A stretch of 50,621 bases of DNA from UBA10649 sp964391765 (GCA_964391765.1 CAYMNG010000006.1:1-50621), one strand, 5' to 3'. Positions 7,968-16,191 are shown, counted from the first letter of the stretch. Numbers and translations: made by a program. The notes: generated by a model from the sequence alone, not told the origin.

Positions 7968-9218
7968 CTATCGATTAGGGCGGGAATCTAGCACAGCGGC
8001 GTCCGCGCCGGCGCGACCGTACGGGTCGAGCACGTCGACGACGTCGCCGCGGAACCCGGTGCCCGGTGGTGCGACGGCGATCGCGTCCGCCGCCGCCCAC
8101 GACGCCAGGTCCGTCCCGGGCATGGGGTGGGCGAGCGTCCCGGCGGCGCTGACCTCGAGGCGGACGGGGACCAGCGCGGTGTCGTCGGCGAAGTCGGCCG
8201 GCACGATGTCGGCCAGGAGGACCGCCGACCGGGCGCGGGCCGAGTCACCGACCCCACGAAGGGCGCGGACGAGCGGCGCGGCGAGCGTGAGGAGCCCGGC
8301 CAGCGCCGCCGGCGGGTCGCCGGGCAGGCCGACGAGGAATCGACCGTCGGGCAGTCGGGCCAGCAGCATCTGCGCCCCCGGCGTGACGGCGACGCCGTCG
8401 ACCAGCCAGCGGGCGCCGAGGTCGGCGAGCACGGTGCGCAGATGGTTGTCCGGTCCCGGCGCCGTGGATCCGGTCGTCACGAGGACGTCGACCCCGGCGT
8501 CCTCGATCTCCCGCAGGAGCAGCTCCGCGGTGTCCGGCGCCCGCACGGCGGGGTTGCCCCGCGCGCCGAGCGCGCCGACGAAGGCCGGCACGCTGTGGCC
8601 GAGGGCATCACGTGCCCGCCCGGATCGCGGTAGGCCACGGTCGAGCAGGGTCGCGCCGAGGACGAGCGTCCCGACGACGGGCGGGCGGACGACCGTCAGG
8701 TCGTCCAGCCCGCGCGCGGCGGCCAGCGCGACGACCGACGGGGTGACCGGCGTGCCGGCCGGGAGCAGGACGTGCCCGGCCGCCGAGACCGCCGCCTGTC
8801 GGACGATCCCCTCCCCGAGATCGGGGCGGACCCGCTCGTCCGGCAGCCGGGTCAGGCGGTCCACGGCGACGGCTTCGCGGCGGCCGTCGTGTTCGCGGAC
8901 CTGCACGAGGTCGCGGGGGATAACGGCGTCGCAGTGCCCGGGCAGCGGTTGGCCGCTCTGGAGTTCGGCCGCACTGCCCGGCGTCAGGACGTCGACGTCG
9001 ACCACGCGCCAGGGGCCCTCGCCGCACACGGCGACACCGGCCCAGCGTGCGCTGTCGACCGGCGGGTCGTCCTGGGCGGTCGTCAGGTCGGCCGCGAGCA
9101 GCGCGCCGACGGCCTCGTCGAGCCGGGCGGAGGCGGCCGCGAGCGGTCGGGCCGACGCGGCCGCCACATGGCGCGCCTGCGCCCACGGCAGGACGCCGTC
9201 CAGACCGAGCGTGCTCAC
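7968..9218 (-). CDS. MoeA-like molybdopterin biosynthesis protein with altered active-site motifs
   Basis: A 416-residue protein with MoeA layout: N-terminal linker helix, a split domain II, the MoCF-type alpha/beta domain (DVLVTTGSTAPGPDNHLRTVL at about 250-270, then VAVTPGAQMLLARL and FLVGLPGDPPAAL) and a C-terminal beta barrel. MoeA inserts molybdate into adenylylated molybdopterin. Several normally conserved spots differ. The canonical MDGYA motif reads RWAGVA, so the aspartate is lost. The TGGxSxGxxD motif reads TGSTAPGPDN. The LPGNP motif reads LPGDP. It may be a paralogue with a changed role. No other cofactor biosynthesis gene is in the window. It starts at GTG; the gene downstream begins 27 bp further on. 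Confidence 0.78.
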   Translation of the reverse strand: MSTLGLDGVLPWAQARHVAAASARPLAAASARLDEAVGALLAADLTTAQDDPPVDSARWAGVAVCGEGPWRVVDVDVLTPGSAAELQSGQPLPGHCDAVIPRDLVQVREHDGRREAVAVDRLTRLPDERVRPDLGEGIVRQAAVSAAGHVLLPAGTPVTPSVVALAAARGLDDLTVVRPPVVGTLVLGATLLDRGLPRSGRARDALGHSVPAFVGALGARGNPAVRAPDTAELLLREIEDAGVDVLVTTGSTAPGPDNHLRTVLADLGARWLVDGVAVTPGAQMLLARLPDGRFLVGLPGDPPAALAGLLTLAAPLVRALRGVGDSARARSAVLLADIVPADFADDTALVPVRLEVSAAGTLAHPMPGTDLASWAAADAIAVAPPGTGFRGDVVDVLDPYGRAGADAAVLDSRPNR

Positions 9219-9341
9219 CGGACCATGCTGGCACGGCCGGGCCGGACCACGGTGGAACCGCGGGTCGGCGGGCGGAGGTCGCGACCGCCGTCGGCCGGTG
9301 CCGGCCGCGGCGCCAGCCTGCGCGACCGGTGACCTCGCGCG

Positions 9342-9875
9342 CTAGTCGTCGTCGCCGTCGTGGTCGCCGTCGCCGGCGTGACCGGACGAGTGGCCGGCCG
9401 AGTGGTCGTCGCTGCTCCCCGTCGTCGGACCCGGACTGCTCGGGGTGGGCGTCGGTCGACGGTCGACGCGCCAGGCGAACACGGTTCCGCTCGCGGCGTC
9501 CACATAGCCGGTCAGGATCGATCCGTCGGCCCGGGTCACCGGGACGGCCCACGCCGACCGGCCGTCCTTCGTCGTGCGGGCGACCGTGCCGACGGTGCCG
9601 CCACCGGCCGCGGTGCGGACCAGTCGGGCGGCGGCGGCTCGGGAGATGTCGGTGGCCGGCGCGGTGCCGGTGGCGACGGGCGTCGGCGGCAGCCGGACAC
9701 CGGTCGAGGTCGGCACCGGCGACGACTGCCCCGCCGTCGTCACGACGAGGCGCTTCGCCGGCTCGTCGGCGCTGCTCGCGGCGGCATTCACCACGGCGAC
9801 GCCCGCCACCGTCGCGGCGACGAGGACGCCGCCGGCGGCGAGGACCGGGACGATGATCTTGCGGCGTTCTGGCAC
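9342..9875 (-). CDS. PepSY-domain secreted or membrane-anchored protein with acidic/histidine-rich tail
   Basis: A 177-residue protein. Residues 7-32 form one hydrophobic segment after MPERRK (signal peptide or anchor). A Thr/Pro/Val linker leads to one PepSY-like unit (ISRAAAARLVRTAAGGGTVG, then WAVPVTRADGSILTGYVDAASG and TVFAW), a fold often found in extracytoplasmic inhibitors or sensors. The C-terminus is a Ser/His/Asp/Gly tail ending GDGDHDGDDD that could bind divalent metal. The gene is divergent from a two-component system and shares its control region with it. PepSY proteins beside such systems often are their output or feed back on the sensor; that role is inferred here. Confidence 0.75.
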   Translation of the reverse strand: MPERRKIIVPVLAAGGVLVAATVAGVAVVNAAASSADEPAKRLVVTTAGQSSPVPTSTGVRLPPTPVATGTAPATDISRAAAARLVRTAAGGGTVGTVARTTKDGRSAWAVPVTRADGSILTGYVDAASGTVFAWRVDRRPTPTPSSPGPTTGSSDDHSAGHSSGHAGDGDHDGDDD

Positions 9876-9964
9876 TGTGCCTCCTTCGTCAGCGTCGCGG
9901 GCGCCGGCGACTTCGGGGCCGGCGACCCGACGCTACGGGTGCGATGCACGCCCGCAGCCAACGT

Positions 9965-9984
9965 CGGGTAAGGGGCGGGTAAGG
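9965..9984. promoter_or_regulatory. Direct repeat CGGGTAAGG x2, period 11 bp, likely response-regulator operator
   Basis: Two exact copies of CGGGTAAGG lie at 9965-9973 and 9976-9984, start to start 11 bp. Read on the minus strand this is CCTTACCCG twice. Tandem sites one helical turn apart are how OmpR/PhoB-type dimers bind. The site lies in the 169-bp gap between the divergent PepSY gene and the response-regulator gene, about 60 bp upstream of the latter, so autoregulation and control of the PepSY gene are likely. Binding itself is inferred. Confidence 0.6.
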
Positions 9985-10044
9985 CGTTCGCGACCGGGCT
10001 CGCGGGGACGTCGCCGGCCCCGGGCGCGTGTCACGATTGCCCCC

Positions 10045-10698
10045 GTGAAGGTCCTCGTCGTGGAAGACGACCCGGCCGTCGTCGAGCCACTGCTGGCCGG
10101 CCTGCGGCGCAACGGCATCGACGCCGACCACGTCGGGTACGCCGCCCACGTACTCGCCGCCGCGCCGGCGGCCGACGTCGTCCTGCTCGACCTCGGGCTG
10201 CCGGACGGCGACGGGCTGGCGGTCCTGCGCGACCTGCGCCGGATCTCGGACGTCCCGGTCATCATCGCGACGGCTCGCGGCGACGAGACCGACCGGATCG
10301 TCGGGCTCGAGTTCGGCGCCGACGACTACGTCGTCAAGCCGTTCTCGGTCCGCGAACTCGCCGCGCGGGTCCGCGCGGTCGCCCGCCGGCGACGGGTCGA
10401 CGCGAACCTGGACTCCGGGCGACTGGTCGTCGACCGCGCGCAACGCCGGGTCGCGCTCGACGGCGCGCCGGTGGAGTTGACGGCGAAGGAGTTCGATCTG
10501 CTGGCGGTCCTGGCCGAGGAGCCCGGGCGCGTCGTGCCCCGCCAGGAACTGTTCGCCCGCGTGTGGGACCCGGTGTGGGTGGGCACCGGCAAGACCCTCG
10601 ACGTGCACGTGGCCTCGCTCCGGCGAAAGCTCGGCGACCCGACGCTGGTGGAGACGGTACGCAGCGTCGGCTATCGCCTCGCCATGGACGACGGGTGA
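10045..10698 (+). CDS. Response regulator, OmpR/PhoB family
   Basis: A 217-residue two-domain regulator from GTG. The receiver domain has the acidic pocket EDD at 7-9, phospho-acceptor D49 in VVLLDLGLPDGDG, the switch threonine in IIATARGDE and lysine in VVKPFS. The C-terminal winged helix (from about residue 123) shows VELTAKEFDLLAVLAEEPGR, the helix with TLDVHVASLRRKLGD and the wing VRSVGYRLA. The start was set at the GTG that places the first beta strand VKVLVVEDD at the N-terminus; an in-frame longer reading lacks any domain support. The stop overlaps the histidine kinase start (GTGA), forming a classic two-gene operon. Confidence 0.95.
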   Translation: MKVLVVEDDPAVVEPLLAGLRRNGIDADHVGYAAHVLAAAPAADVVLLDLGLPDGDGLAVLRDLRRISDVPVIIATARGDETDRIVGLEFGADDYVVKPFSVRELAARVRAVARRRRVDANLDSGRLVVDRAQRRVALDGAPVELTAKEFDLLAVLAEEPGRVVPRQELFARVWDPVWVGTGKTLDVHVASLRRKLGDPTLVETVRSVGYRLAMDDG

Positions 10699-12074
10699 CC
10701 CGGCGCCTCGTCCTGGCGATGGGGGCGCTCGCGGCGCTCGTCGCGGTCGCGCTGGCGATCCCGATGGCGACGGTCGTCGCGACCGATCAGCGGACCGCGT
10801 TCGTCGCCGGGCTCCAGGTCGACACGCTGTCCGGTGCGCTGGCCCTGTCCGCCGAGCCACGTTCGCAGTGGCACGCGACCGTGGACGAGATCGCCCAGCG
10901 CACCGGGGCCCGCGTCGTCGTCGTCGATCCGGCCCTGACCCTCGTGGCGGACAGCGACCACTCGTCGCTGGACCGTTCCTTCGACCGACCCGAGGTCCAG
11001 TCCGCGCTGGCCGGGTCGTTGACCTCCGACGTCCGCCCGTCGGCGACGCTGGGGCAGGACCTGCGCTACGTCGCCGCGCCGATCGTGCAGGACGGCAAGG
11101 TCGTGAGCGCGATCCGGCTGTCCCTGCCGGAGGCGGACGTGACCGATCGGGTCGGTCGTACGCAGCGCTGGCTGGTCGTGTTCGTCGCGATGGTGGTCGT
11201 CGCCGCCGGGCTGGTCGCCTGGCTGGTCGCGCGGTCGATCGCCGCGCCGCTTCGGCGGGTCGCGCGGACGGCCGCCGACCTGCCCGACGACCTGGACCTG
11301 CGGGTGGACGAGGCCGACGGCCCCGGTGAGGTGCGCGCGGTCGCCCGGGCGCTCAACCGCACGGCCGAGCGGTTGGCGGGCCTGCTGCGGCGAACGCAAC
11401 GGGTCGCCGCGGACGCCTCGCACCACCTGCGCACGCCGCTGACCGGCGTCCGACTGCGGCTGGAGGCGATCGAGGACCTCAGTGACCAGGCCGATGTCCG
11501 ATCCGAGGCGCAGGCGGGCATCCGCGAGGTGGACCGGCTGTCCCGGCGCATCGAACAGGTCATGAGCCTGGCCCGTACCGACGTGGGCGACGCCGTGAGC
11601 GTGCCGCAGCGGATCAGCGACATCGTCGCCGATCGCGTCGACTCGGTGGCGGGGATGTTCGAGGACCAGGCCGTGTCCTTGGCCAGCGAGGTCGAACCCG
11701 CGCTGATCGTGTCCGGGCCGCCGGGCCTGGTCGAACGCGTCGTTGACGAGATCCTCGGCAACGCGCTGCAGTACGCGACGGCCGAGGTGCGCGTCGGGCT
11801 GGTGCGCACCGGCGACGACGCCGTGGTCACCGTCGACGACGACGGCCCCGGCCTGCCGCCGGCCGAACGGGAGCGCGTCTTCGACCGGTTCGGCCGCGGC
11901 ACGACGGCGGTTCCGGGGGGCAGCGGGCTGGGTCTGGCGCTGGTCCGCGAGTCGGTGACGAGCCTGGGCGGCTCGGTCACGGCCGGGCCGTCGCCACTGG
12001 GCGGTCTTCAGGTCACGGTCGTGCTGCCGCTGACGCTGTCGCTGTCACTGCCGTTGCCACTGTCGTCGCGGTGA
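10695..12074 (+). CDS. Sensor histidine kinase (HAMP-HisKA-HATPase)
   Basis: A 459-residue membrane kinase. TM1 lies near residues 5-29, an extracytoplasmic sensor region near 30-157, TM2 near 158-179, then HAMP (about 180-232). The dimerisation helix carries DASHHLRTPLTG with phospho-acceptor H243, and the ATPase domain shows N box DEILGNALQYA, G1 DDDGPGLPPAERERVFDRFG and G2 GGSGLGLALV. It pairs with the regulator upstream through a GTGA overlap. The C-terminus ends in a Leu/Ser/Pro repeat (LTLSLSLPLPLSS), possibly a recent slippage product. The signal is unknown; the divergent PepSY protein is a candidate partner. The gene ends only 14 bp from the convergent NlpC/P60 gene. Confidence 0.95.
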   Translation: MTRRLVLAMGALAALVAVALAIPMATVVATDQRTAFVAGLQVDTLSGALALSAEPRSQWHATVDEIAQRTGARVVVVDPALTLVADSDHSSLDRSFDRPEVQSALAGSLTSDVRPSATLGQDLRYVAAPIVQDGKVVSAIRLSLPEADVTDRVGRTQRWLVVFVAMVVVAAGLVAWLVARSIAAPLRRVARTAADLPDDLDLRVDEADGPGEVRAVARALNRTAERLAGLLRRTQRVAADASHHLRTPLTGVRLRLEAIEDLSDQADVRSEAQAGIREVDRLSRRIEQVMSLARTDVGDAVSVPQRISDIVADRVDSVAGMFEDQAVSLASEVEPALIVSGPPGLVERVVDEILGNALQYATAEVRVGLVRTGDDAVVTVDDDGPGLPPAERERVFDRFGRGTTAVPGGSGLGLALVRESVTSLGGSVTAGPSPLGGLQVTVVLPLTLSLSLPLPLSSR

Positions 12075-12088
12075 CGGTCCGCGGCCGA

Positions 12089-12748
12089 TCACGCGGGCAG
12101 GACGCGGCCCATCCCGGTGTAGGAGCGCGACCACCACGAGCCGCTGATCGGGCTGACGCGGACGCGCTCGCCGTAGCCGGGTGCGTCGATCATCCGGCCG
12201 TTGCCGATGTAGATGCCCACATGATGGGCGCCGCCCCGGAAGAAGAACACCAGGTCGCCGGGCCGGGCGGCCGACCGGCGGATCTTCGTGACGCGGCCGT
12301 ACTGCGCACGCGAGTTGTGCGGCAGGTCCCGGCCGGCCGCGACGCGGTAGACGTAGCGGACCAGGCCGGAGCAGTCGAAGGCCGACGGGCCGGCCGAGCC
12401 GGCCGAGTACCGGTCGCCGATCTGCTTGCGCGCGACGTCGACGACGTGGGAGCGCGTGGCGACCCGCTCGGCGGCGCGCGCGACGCGGTGGGCGGCGGCG
12501 ACCTCGCGGGTGACGTCGGCCGTGGTCTCGGCGATCAGGCGGGCCCGCTGCCGGGCGTGCTGGGCCAGCGGCGTCGCCGCGATCGAACCGACCGGCACGA
12601 TCGCCGGTGTCGCGGACACGGCCTGGGCCGGTCCGGGCTCGACGAGGGACACCAGGCCGGCGATGACGGCGGCACCGGTGACCACGGTCGCGACGCGCGT
12701 CACGAGGGGTCGGCGTTGTCGGGGGACGGCGATCGGGCGTGCGGGCAC
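12089..12748 (-). CDS. Secreted NlpC/P60 cell-wall peptidase
   Basis: A 219-residue peptidoglycan endopeptidase. The start is the GTG preceded by GAAGGAG, which also places it just after the riboswitch; a longer in-frame reading would run through the riboswitch and is rejected. A basic N-terminus and hydrophobic segment (about 16-45) form a signal peptide or anchor, followed by a helical linker. The catalytic domain begins VVDVARKQIGDRYSAG; the nucleophile is C126 in FDCSGLVRYVY, the histidine is H176 in GGAHHVGIYIGNG. These enzymes cut gamma-D-Glu to diaminopimelate links in stem peptides. Control by cyclic di-AMP through the upstream riboswitch ties wall cutting to osmotic or cell-cycle state. 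Confidence 0.93.
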   Translation of the reverse strand: MPARPIAVPRQRRPLVTRVATVVTGAAVIAGLVSLVEPGPAQAVSATPAIVPVGSIAATPLAQHARQRARLIAETTADVTREVAAAHRVARAAERVATRSHVVDVARKQIGDRYSAGSAGPSAFDCSGLVRYVYRVAAGRDLPHNSRAQYGRVTKIRRSAARPGDLVFFFRGGAHHVGIYIGNGRMIDAPGYGERVRVSPISGSWWSRSYTGMGRVLPA

Positions 12749-12764
12749 GGACGGGCTCCTTCGA

Positions 12765-12945
12765 CGACTGCCTCCCAGGTGAGCTGACGGGCTCGGGCGC
12801 GAAGGTGCCCTACCACGGGCCGGTTGGCCGGCGTTCGCGGATTCGCCCCGTGAGGCACGCGTGCCTCGGTGGGTCCCCGGTACGCACCGGGTGCTGTCCC
12901 GCGTGCGATTCGGCAGGCCGTCGGCCCGTGACCAGGTGTCGCGGT
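12765..12945 (-). promoter_or_regulatory. Cyclic di-AMP riboswitch (ydaO/yuaA class) in the NlpC/P60 leader
   Basis: On the minus strand the leader contains the conserved blocks of this class in order. GCCGAATC is at about 12907-12914, GGGGACCC just upstream of a hairpin, and the perfect hairpin GAGGCACGCGTGCCTC is at 12852-12867. Then come GGGGCGAATCC at 12839-12849, GTAGGG at 12808-12813, and CCCGTCAGCTCACC at 12778-12791. The class consensus has GGGGUGAAUC, GGUAGGG and CCGUCAGCUAACC at matching places. In actinobacteria this riboswitch typically controls wall hydrolases such as Rpf and NlpC/P60 proteins, normally switching them off when c-di-AMP is bound. Upstream, from 12946 to 13201, lie the divergent promoters; I see only a short inverted repeat GTGAG-ATGC-CTCAC at 13032-13045. 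Confidence 0.87.
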
Positions 12946-13201
12946 TCGACCGACGGCGGATCGACGGTAGGTCGGACCCGACGGGGAAGTCCGCCGGGCG
13001 CCCCGGGTATCGGACGGTGGGTAGCGGGAGTGTGAGATGCCTCACGAGGATCGGATGCCACATCAGTCACATGGGTAACACGACGACGGTCGGACCGGCC
13101 AGGCCCGTTGCGCGTCCGGCCGGCCCGCCCGCTACCGTCCGCACCACCGCGGCGACCCACCACTGCGGCGACGAGATTGCGGCGACAAGGAGGCCCCGAC
13201 G

Positions 13202-14575
13202 ATGGACGACACCGTGCGCCAGCACAAGTACACGTTGACCGAGGACCAGATGCCGACCACCTGGTACAACCTCGTGGCCGATCTGCCGGTGGCGCCGCCA
13301 CCACCGCTGCACCCGGGCCGGCTGGACCCGGTCGGGCCGGACGACCTGGCGCCCCTGTTCCCGATGGACCTGATCATGCAGGAGGTCACCGCGGAGCGGT
13401 ACGTCGAGATCCCCGGTGGCGTGCTGGACGTCTACCGGCAGTGGCGGCCCTCCCCGCTCTTCCGCGCACACCGCCTCGAGCAGGCGCTGGGGACACCGGC
13501 GCGGATCTACTACAAGTACGAGGGCGTCTCGCCGGCCGGCTCGCACAAGCCGAACACGTCGGTGCCCCAGGCGTACTACAACGCCAAGGAGGGGACGACC
13601 CGGTTGACGACCGAGACCGGGGCCGGCCAGTGGGGGACGGCGCTGGCCTTCGCGTGCGCGCTGTACGGCCTGGAGTGCGAGGTGTGGCAGGTCGGCGCGT
13701 CGTACGACTCCAAGCCGTACCGGCGGCTGATGATCGAGACGTTCGGCGGATCGGTCCACCGCTCGCCGTCGAACCTCACCGATGTCGGCCGAGCGCTCGG
13801 CGCCGATCCGGCGAACGCGTCCGGCTCGCTGGGCATCGCGATCTCCGAGGCGGTCGAGGTCGCGGCGAAGGATCCGAACACGCGGTACGCGCTCGGATCA
13901 GTGCTCAACCACGTGCTGTTGCACCAGACGATCATCGGCGAGGAGGCGCTGCTGCAGCTCGAACTCGCGGGCGACACCCCGACGCTCATCGTCGGCTGCA
14001 CGGGCGGGGGGTCGAACTTCGCCGGCCTGTCGTTCCCGTTCCTGCGCGAGAAGCTCGCCGGCCGGATCTCGCCGCAGGTCCTCGCCGTCGAGCCCGCGTC
14101 GTGCCCGTCGCTGACCCGCGGGGTCTACGAGTACGACTTCGGCGACACGGCGGGGAGGACCCCGTTGATGAAGATGCACACCCTGGGGCACGACTTCATC
14201 CCCGACCCGATCCACGCCGGCGGCCTGCGCTACCACGGGATGGCACCGCTGATCTCGCACGTGAAGGAGTTGGGGCTGCTCGACGCCGTCGCCGTCCCGC
14301 AGACGGAGTGCTTCGCCGCCGCGGTGCAGTTCGCCCGCACCGAGGGCATCGTCCCCGCGCCGGAGGCCTCGCACGCCCTGGCGATCGCGGTGCGGCAGGC
14401 GCTCGCGGCGAAGGAGACCGGCGAGGAGACCGTCATCCTCACCGCGCTGAGCGGGCACGGCCACTTCGATCTCGCGGCCTACGACGCCTACCTGGGCGGC
14501 ACCCTCGTCGACGAGGAGGTCAGCGACGAGCGGTTCGCGGCAGCGCTGGCGACCGTTCCCCAGGTCGTGGGGTAG
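13202..14575 (+). CDS. trpB: TrpB2-type tryptophan synthase beta-like PLP enzyme
   Basis: A 457-residue fold-type II PLP protein. The PLP lysine is K116 in GVSPAGSHKPNTS; the phosphate-binding loop is GCTGGGSNFAGL; TETGAGQWG is the substrate-contact motif; the C-terminal LSGHGHFD is typical. The extra N-terminal 60 residues with the FP-x-x-LIMQE stretch mark the TrpB2 group, stand-alone enzymes that make tryptophan from indole and serine or salvage indole. No trpA, trpC or other tryptophan gene is in the window, which fits this group. A strong AAGGAGG lies before the ATG. The following 346 bp hold no gene but a set of inverted repeats. Confidence 0.93.
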   Translation: MDDTVRQHKYTLTEDQMPTTWYNLVADLPVAPPPPLHPGRLDPVGPDDLAPLFPMDLIMQEVTAERYVEIPGGVLDVYRQWRPSPLFRAHRLEQALGTPARIYYKYEGVSPAGSHKPNTSVPQAYYNAKEGTTRLTTETGAGQWGTALAFACALYGLECEVWQVGASYDSKPYRRLMIETFGGSVHRSPSNLTDVGRALGADPANASGSLGIAISEAVEVAAKDPNTRYALGSVLNHVLLHQTIIGEEALLQLELAGDTPTLIVGCTGGGSNFAGLSFPFLREKLAGRISPQVLAVEPASCPSLTRGVYEYDFGDTAGRTPLMKMHTLGHDFIPDPIHAGGLRYHGMAPLISHVKELGLLDAVAVPQTECFAAAVQFARTEGIVPAPEASHALAIAVRQALAAKETGEETVILTALSGHGHFDLAAYDAYLGGTLVDEEVSDERFAAALATVPQVVG

Positions 14576-14635
14576 CGCCCGCCCGGCCCGTCCGCGTCCC
14601 GCCGCGCCGCGTCCTGCCGCGGTCCGCGTACCGCT

Positions 14636-14673
14636 GCGTCCTGCCGCACGTCCCGCGTCCTGCCGCACGTCCC
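14636..14673 (+). repeat. Tandem 19-bp direct repeat, two perfect copies
   Basis: GCGTCCTGCCGCACGTCCC occurs at 14636-14654 and again at 14655-14673. Shorter related words (GCGTCCTGCCGC at about 14610, GCGTCCCGCC just before) show a decaying array to the left. It lies in the 346-bp gap after the TrpB gene. Confidence 0.85.
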
Positions 14674-14826
14674 GCTTCCTGGGACGTGCGGCACGAAACC
14701 GGCGTGCGACGCGGCGTGTCGTGCAACACGTCCCAGGCCGTCGGTCCCGCGAGTGCACGTGGGACCAGCGGGCACCTCAACGCGAAAACCGGGCCCCAGA
14801 TGCCCGCTGGTCCCGCAAAGCGGGAC
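14661..14826. repeat. Cluster of nested inverted repeats built on GGGAC/GTCCC words
   Basis: Four stems can be drawn. (1) 14661-14673 pairs with 14681-14693, 13 bp perfect with a 7-nt loop. (2) 14678-14688 can instead pair with 14727-14737, 11 bp. (3) 14761-14774 pairs with 14801-14814, 14 bp perfect around a 26-nt loop. (4) 14810-14816 pairs with 14820-14826, 7 bp around AAA. Stems 1 and 2 exclude each other, as do 3 and 4. The gap lies between two plus-strand genes, so it could end the TrpB transcript, control the flippase gene, or be an extragenic palindromic element. No T-tract follows any stem. Confidence 0.7.
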
Positions 14827-14921
14827 AAACGGAGACGGGCGGCCGGCCTGGCGGGCGACGGGTGACGCCGCGCGGCGTTCGCCTCGCTCGGGCGCGAAGT
14901 GGTGCGTCGTAGGGTGGCGGC

Positions 14922-16154
14922 GTGACGCCGACGCGCCCGCGTGCCGCCCTCGCACGCGGCCTGGTCTTCGTCGGCGCGGCGACGGTCGTCGGCAACGGCG
15001 CGGCGTTCCTGCTGACGATGATCGCCGCGCGCGTCCTGACTCCCAGCGACTTCGGTGCGCTCGGCGCGCTGCTCGGGATGCTCGTCATCATCTCGACCAT
15101 CAGCATCGCGACCCAGGCACTGACCGCTCGGCAGGTCGCCGTCGCGACGAGCGCGCCGGACCGGCGCGAGATCGAGGGTCAGGCGGTCCGGCTGTCCATC
15201 CTCGTCGGCGCGGCGATCGTCGTCGCCGGCGTCGTCGTCGCCTGGCCGCTGGGTGCGGTGTTCACGATCCCGGTCGCGGCGGTCGCGACGGGGATCGCCT
15301 CGCTCGGCTTCGTCGTGGTCGGTTCGGCGGCGATGGGCATCGCGCAGGGCCGCGAGGAGCACCTGCGGTTGTCCGCGGCCTTCCTGGCCAATCAGCTCGG
15401 CCGGGCGATCGGCGGGGTTCTCGCGGTGCTCGTGCTGCGCAGCGTGACCGGCGTCGGGGTCGGCGTCCTCGTCGGGTGCGCCGTCGGTGCGGTGATCGCC
15501 TATCGGATCGCGTGTCCGGGCGCGTGGTCGCCGGTCGTCTCCCGCGGAGTCGCCACGGAGTTCGGGCACATCCTGCACGCGCTCGTGGTGCTGTTCACGC
15601 TGACGAACGTCGACGTCCTGCTCGCCCGCCTGTTCTTGTCCGGCGACCAGTCCGGTGAGTACTCCGTCGGCGTGCAGTTGGCGAAGATCGCGTTCTTCCT
15701 CCCCGGGGCGATCGTCATCGTCCTGTTCCCGAAGATGACCGGCGAGGGCACCCGGCGGGCGGTGTACGTCGCGACCGGCCTGACCGCGATCGTCGGCGTG
15801 GTGATCACCGGCGTCAGCCTGGCGTTCGGGGGCCTGGTCGCCCGTGTGCTCGGCGGCGCGCAGTACGTCGACCTCGGCTCGGAGATCTGGCTGTTCGCCC
15901 TGGAGGGTTCGGCGTTCGCGCTGGTCCAGGTCCTGCTGTACGCACGCCTGGCGACCCAGGACCGTTCGGCGGTCCTGGCGGGTTGGGCGGCCCTGGTCGT
16001 CCTCGTCGGAACCGTCGTCCTGTGGCGCCATGGTTCCCTGGTGGAGATCGTCACTACGGTCGTCGTCGTGGCGCTGGCGCTCACGGTCGTCGGGCTGGTC
16101 ATGGACCGTCGGTCCGTCGTCGTCACGCAGGTGCCGATCGAGTCGGCGGAGTAG
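14922..16154 (+). CDS. Polysaccharide/lipid-linked oligosaccharide flippase-like membrane protein (MOP superfamily)
   Basis: A 410-residue protein with about twelve hydrophobic helices. The N-terminus (GLVFVGAATVVGNGAAFLLT, then AARVLTPSDFGALGALLGM) is the typical opening of Wzx-like flippases and RfbX-type exporters, where a positively charged start leads into helix 1 and a VLTPxDFGxL motif follows. The middle part has NQLGRAIGGVLAV and TNVDVLLARLFLSGDQSGEYSVGVQLAKI, also family-typical. It would flip undecaprenyl- or polyprenyl-linked sugars across the membrane. It starts at GTG and is followed after 37 bp by a gene for an unknown anchored protein. No glycosyltransferase is adjacent. Confidence 0.85.
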   Translation: MTPTRPRAALARGLVFVGAATVVGNGAAFLLTMIAARVLTPSDFGALGALLGMLVIISTISIATQALTARQVAVATSAPDRREIEGQAVRLSILVGAAIVVAGVVVAWPLGAVFTIPVAAVATGIASLGFVVVGSAAMGIAQGREEHLRLSAAFLANQLGRAIGGVLAVLVLRSVTGVGVGVLVGCAVGAVIAYRIACPGAWSPVVSRGVATEFGHILHALVVLFTLTNVDVLLARLFLSGDQSGEYSVGVQLAKIAFFLPGAIVIVLFPKMTGEGTRRAVYVATGLTAIVGVVITGVSLAFGGLVARVLGGAQYVDLGSEIWLFALEGSAFALVQVLLYARLATQDRSAVLAGWAALVVLVGTVVLWRHGSLVEIVTTVVVVALALTVVGLVMDRRSVVVTQVPIESAE

Positions 16155-16191
16155 GCCGCCGGCGGGGTCGGCGCGTTCGAGAGGTGGGTGT

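Noticed and set aside
12852..12867. Perfect 16-bp palindrome as a repressor operator
   Set aside because: It lies exactly where a variable stem of the c-di-AMP riboswitch is expected, between the GGGGACCC and GGGGCGAATCC blocks.
14610..14673. CRISPR array
   Set aside because: Repeats are tandem without spacers, only two exact units, and no cas gene is present.
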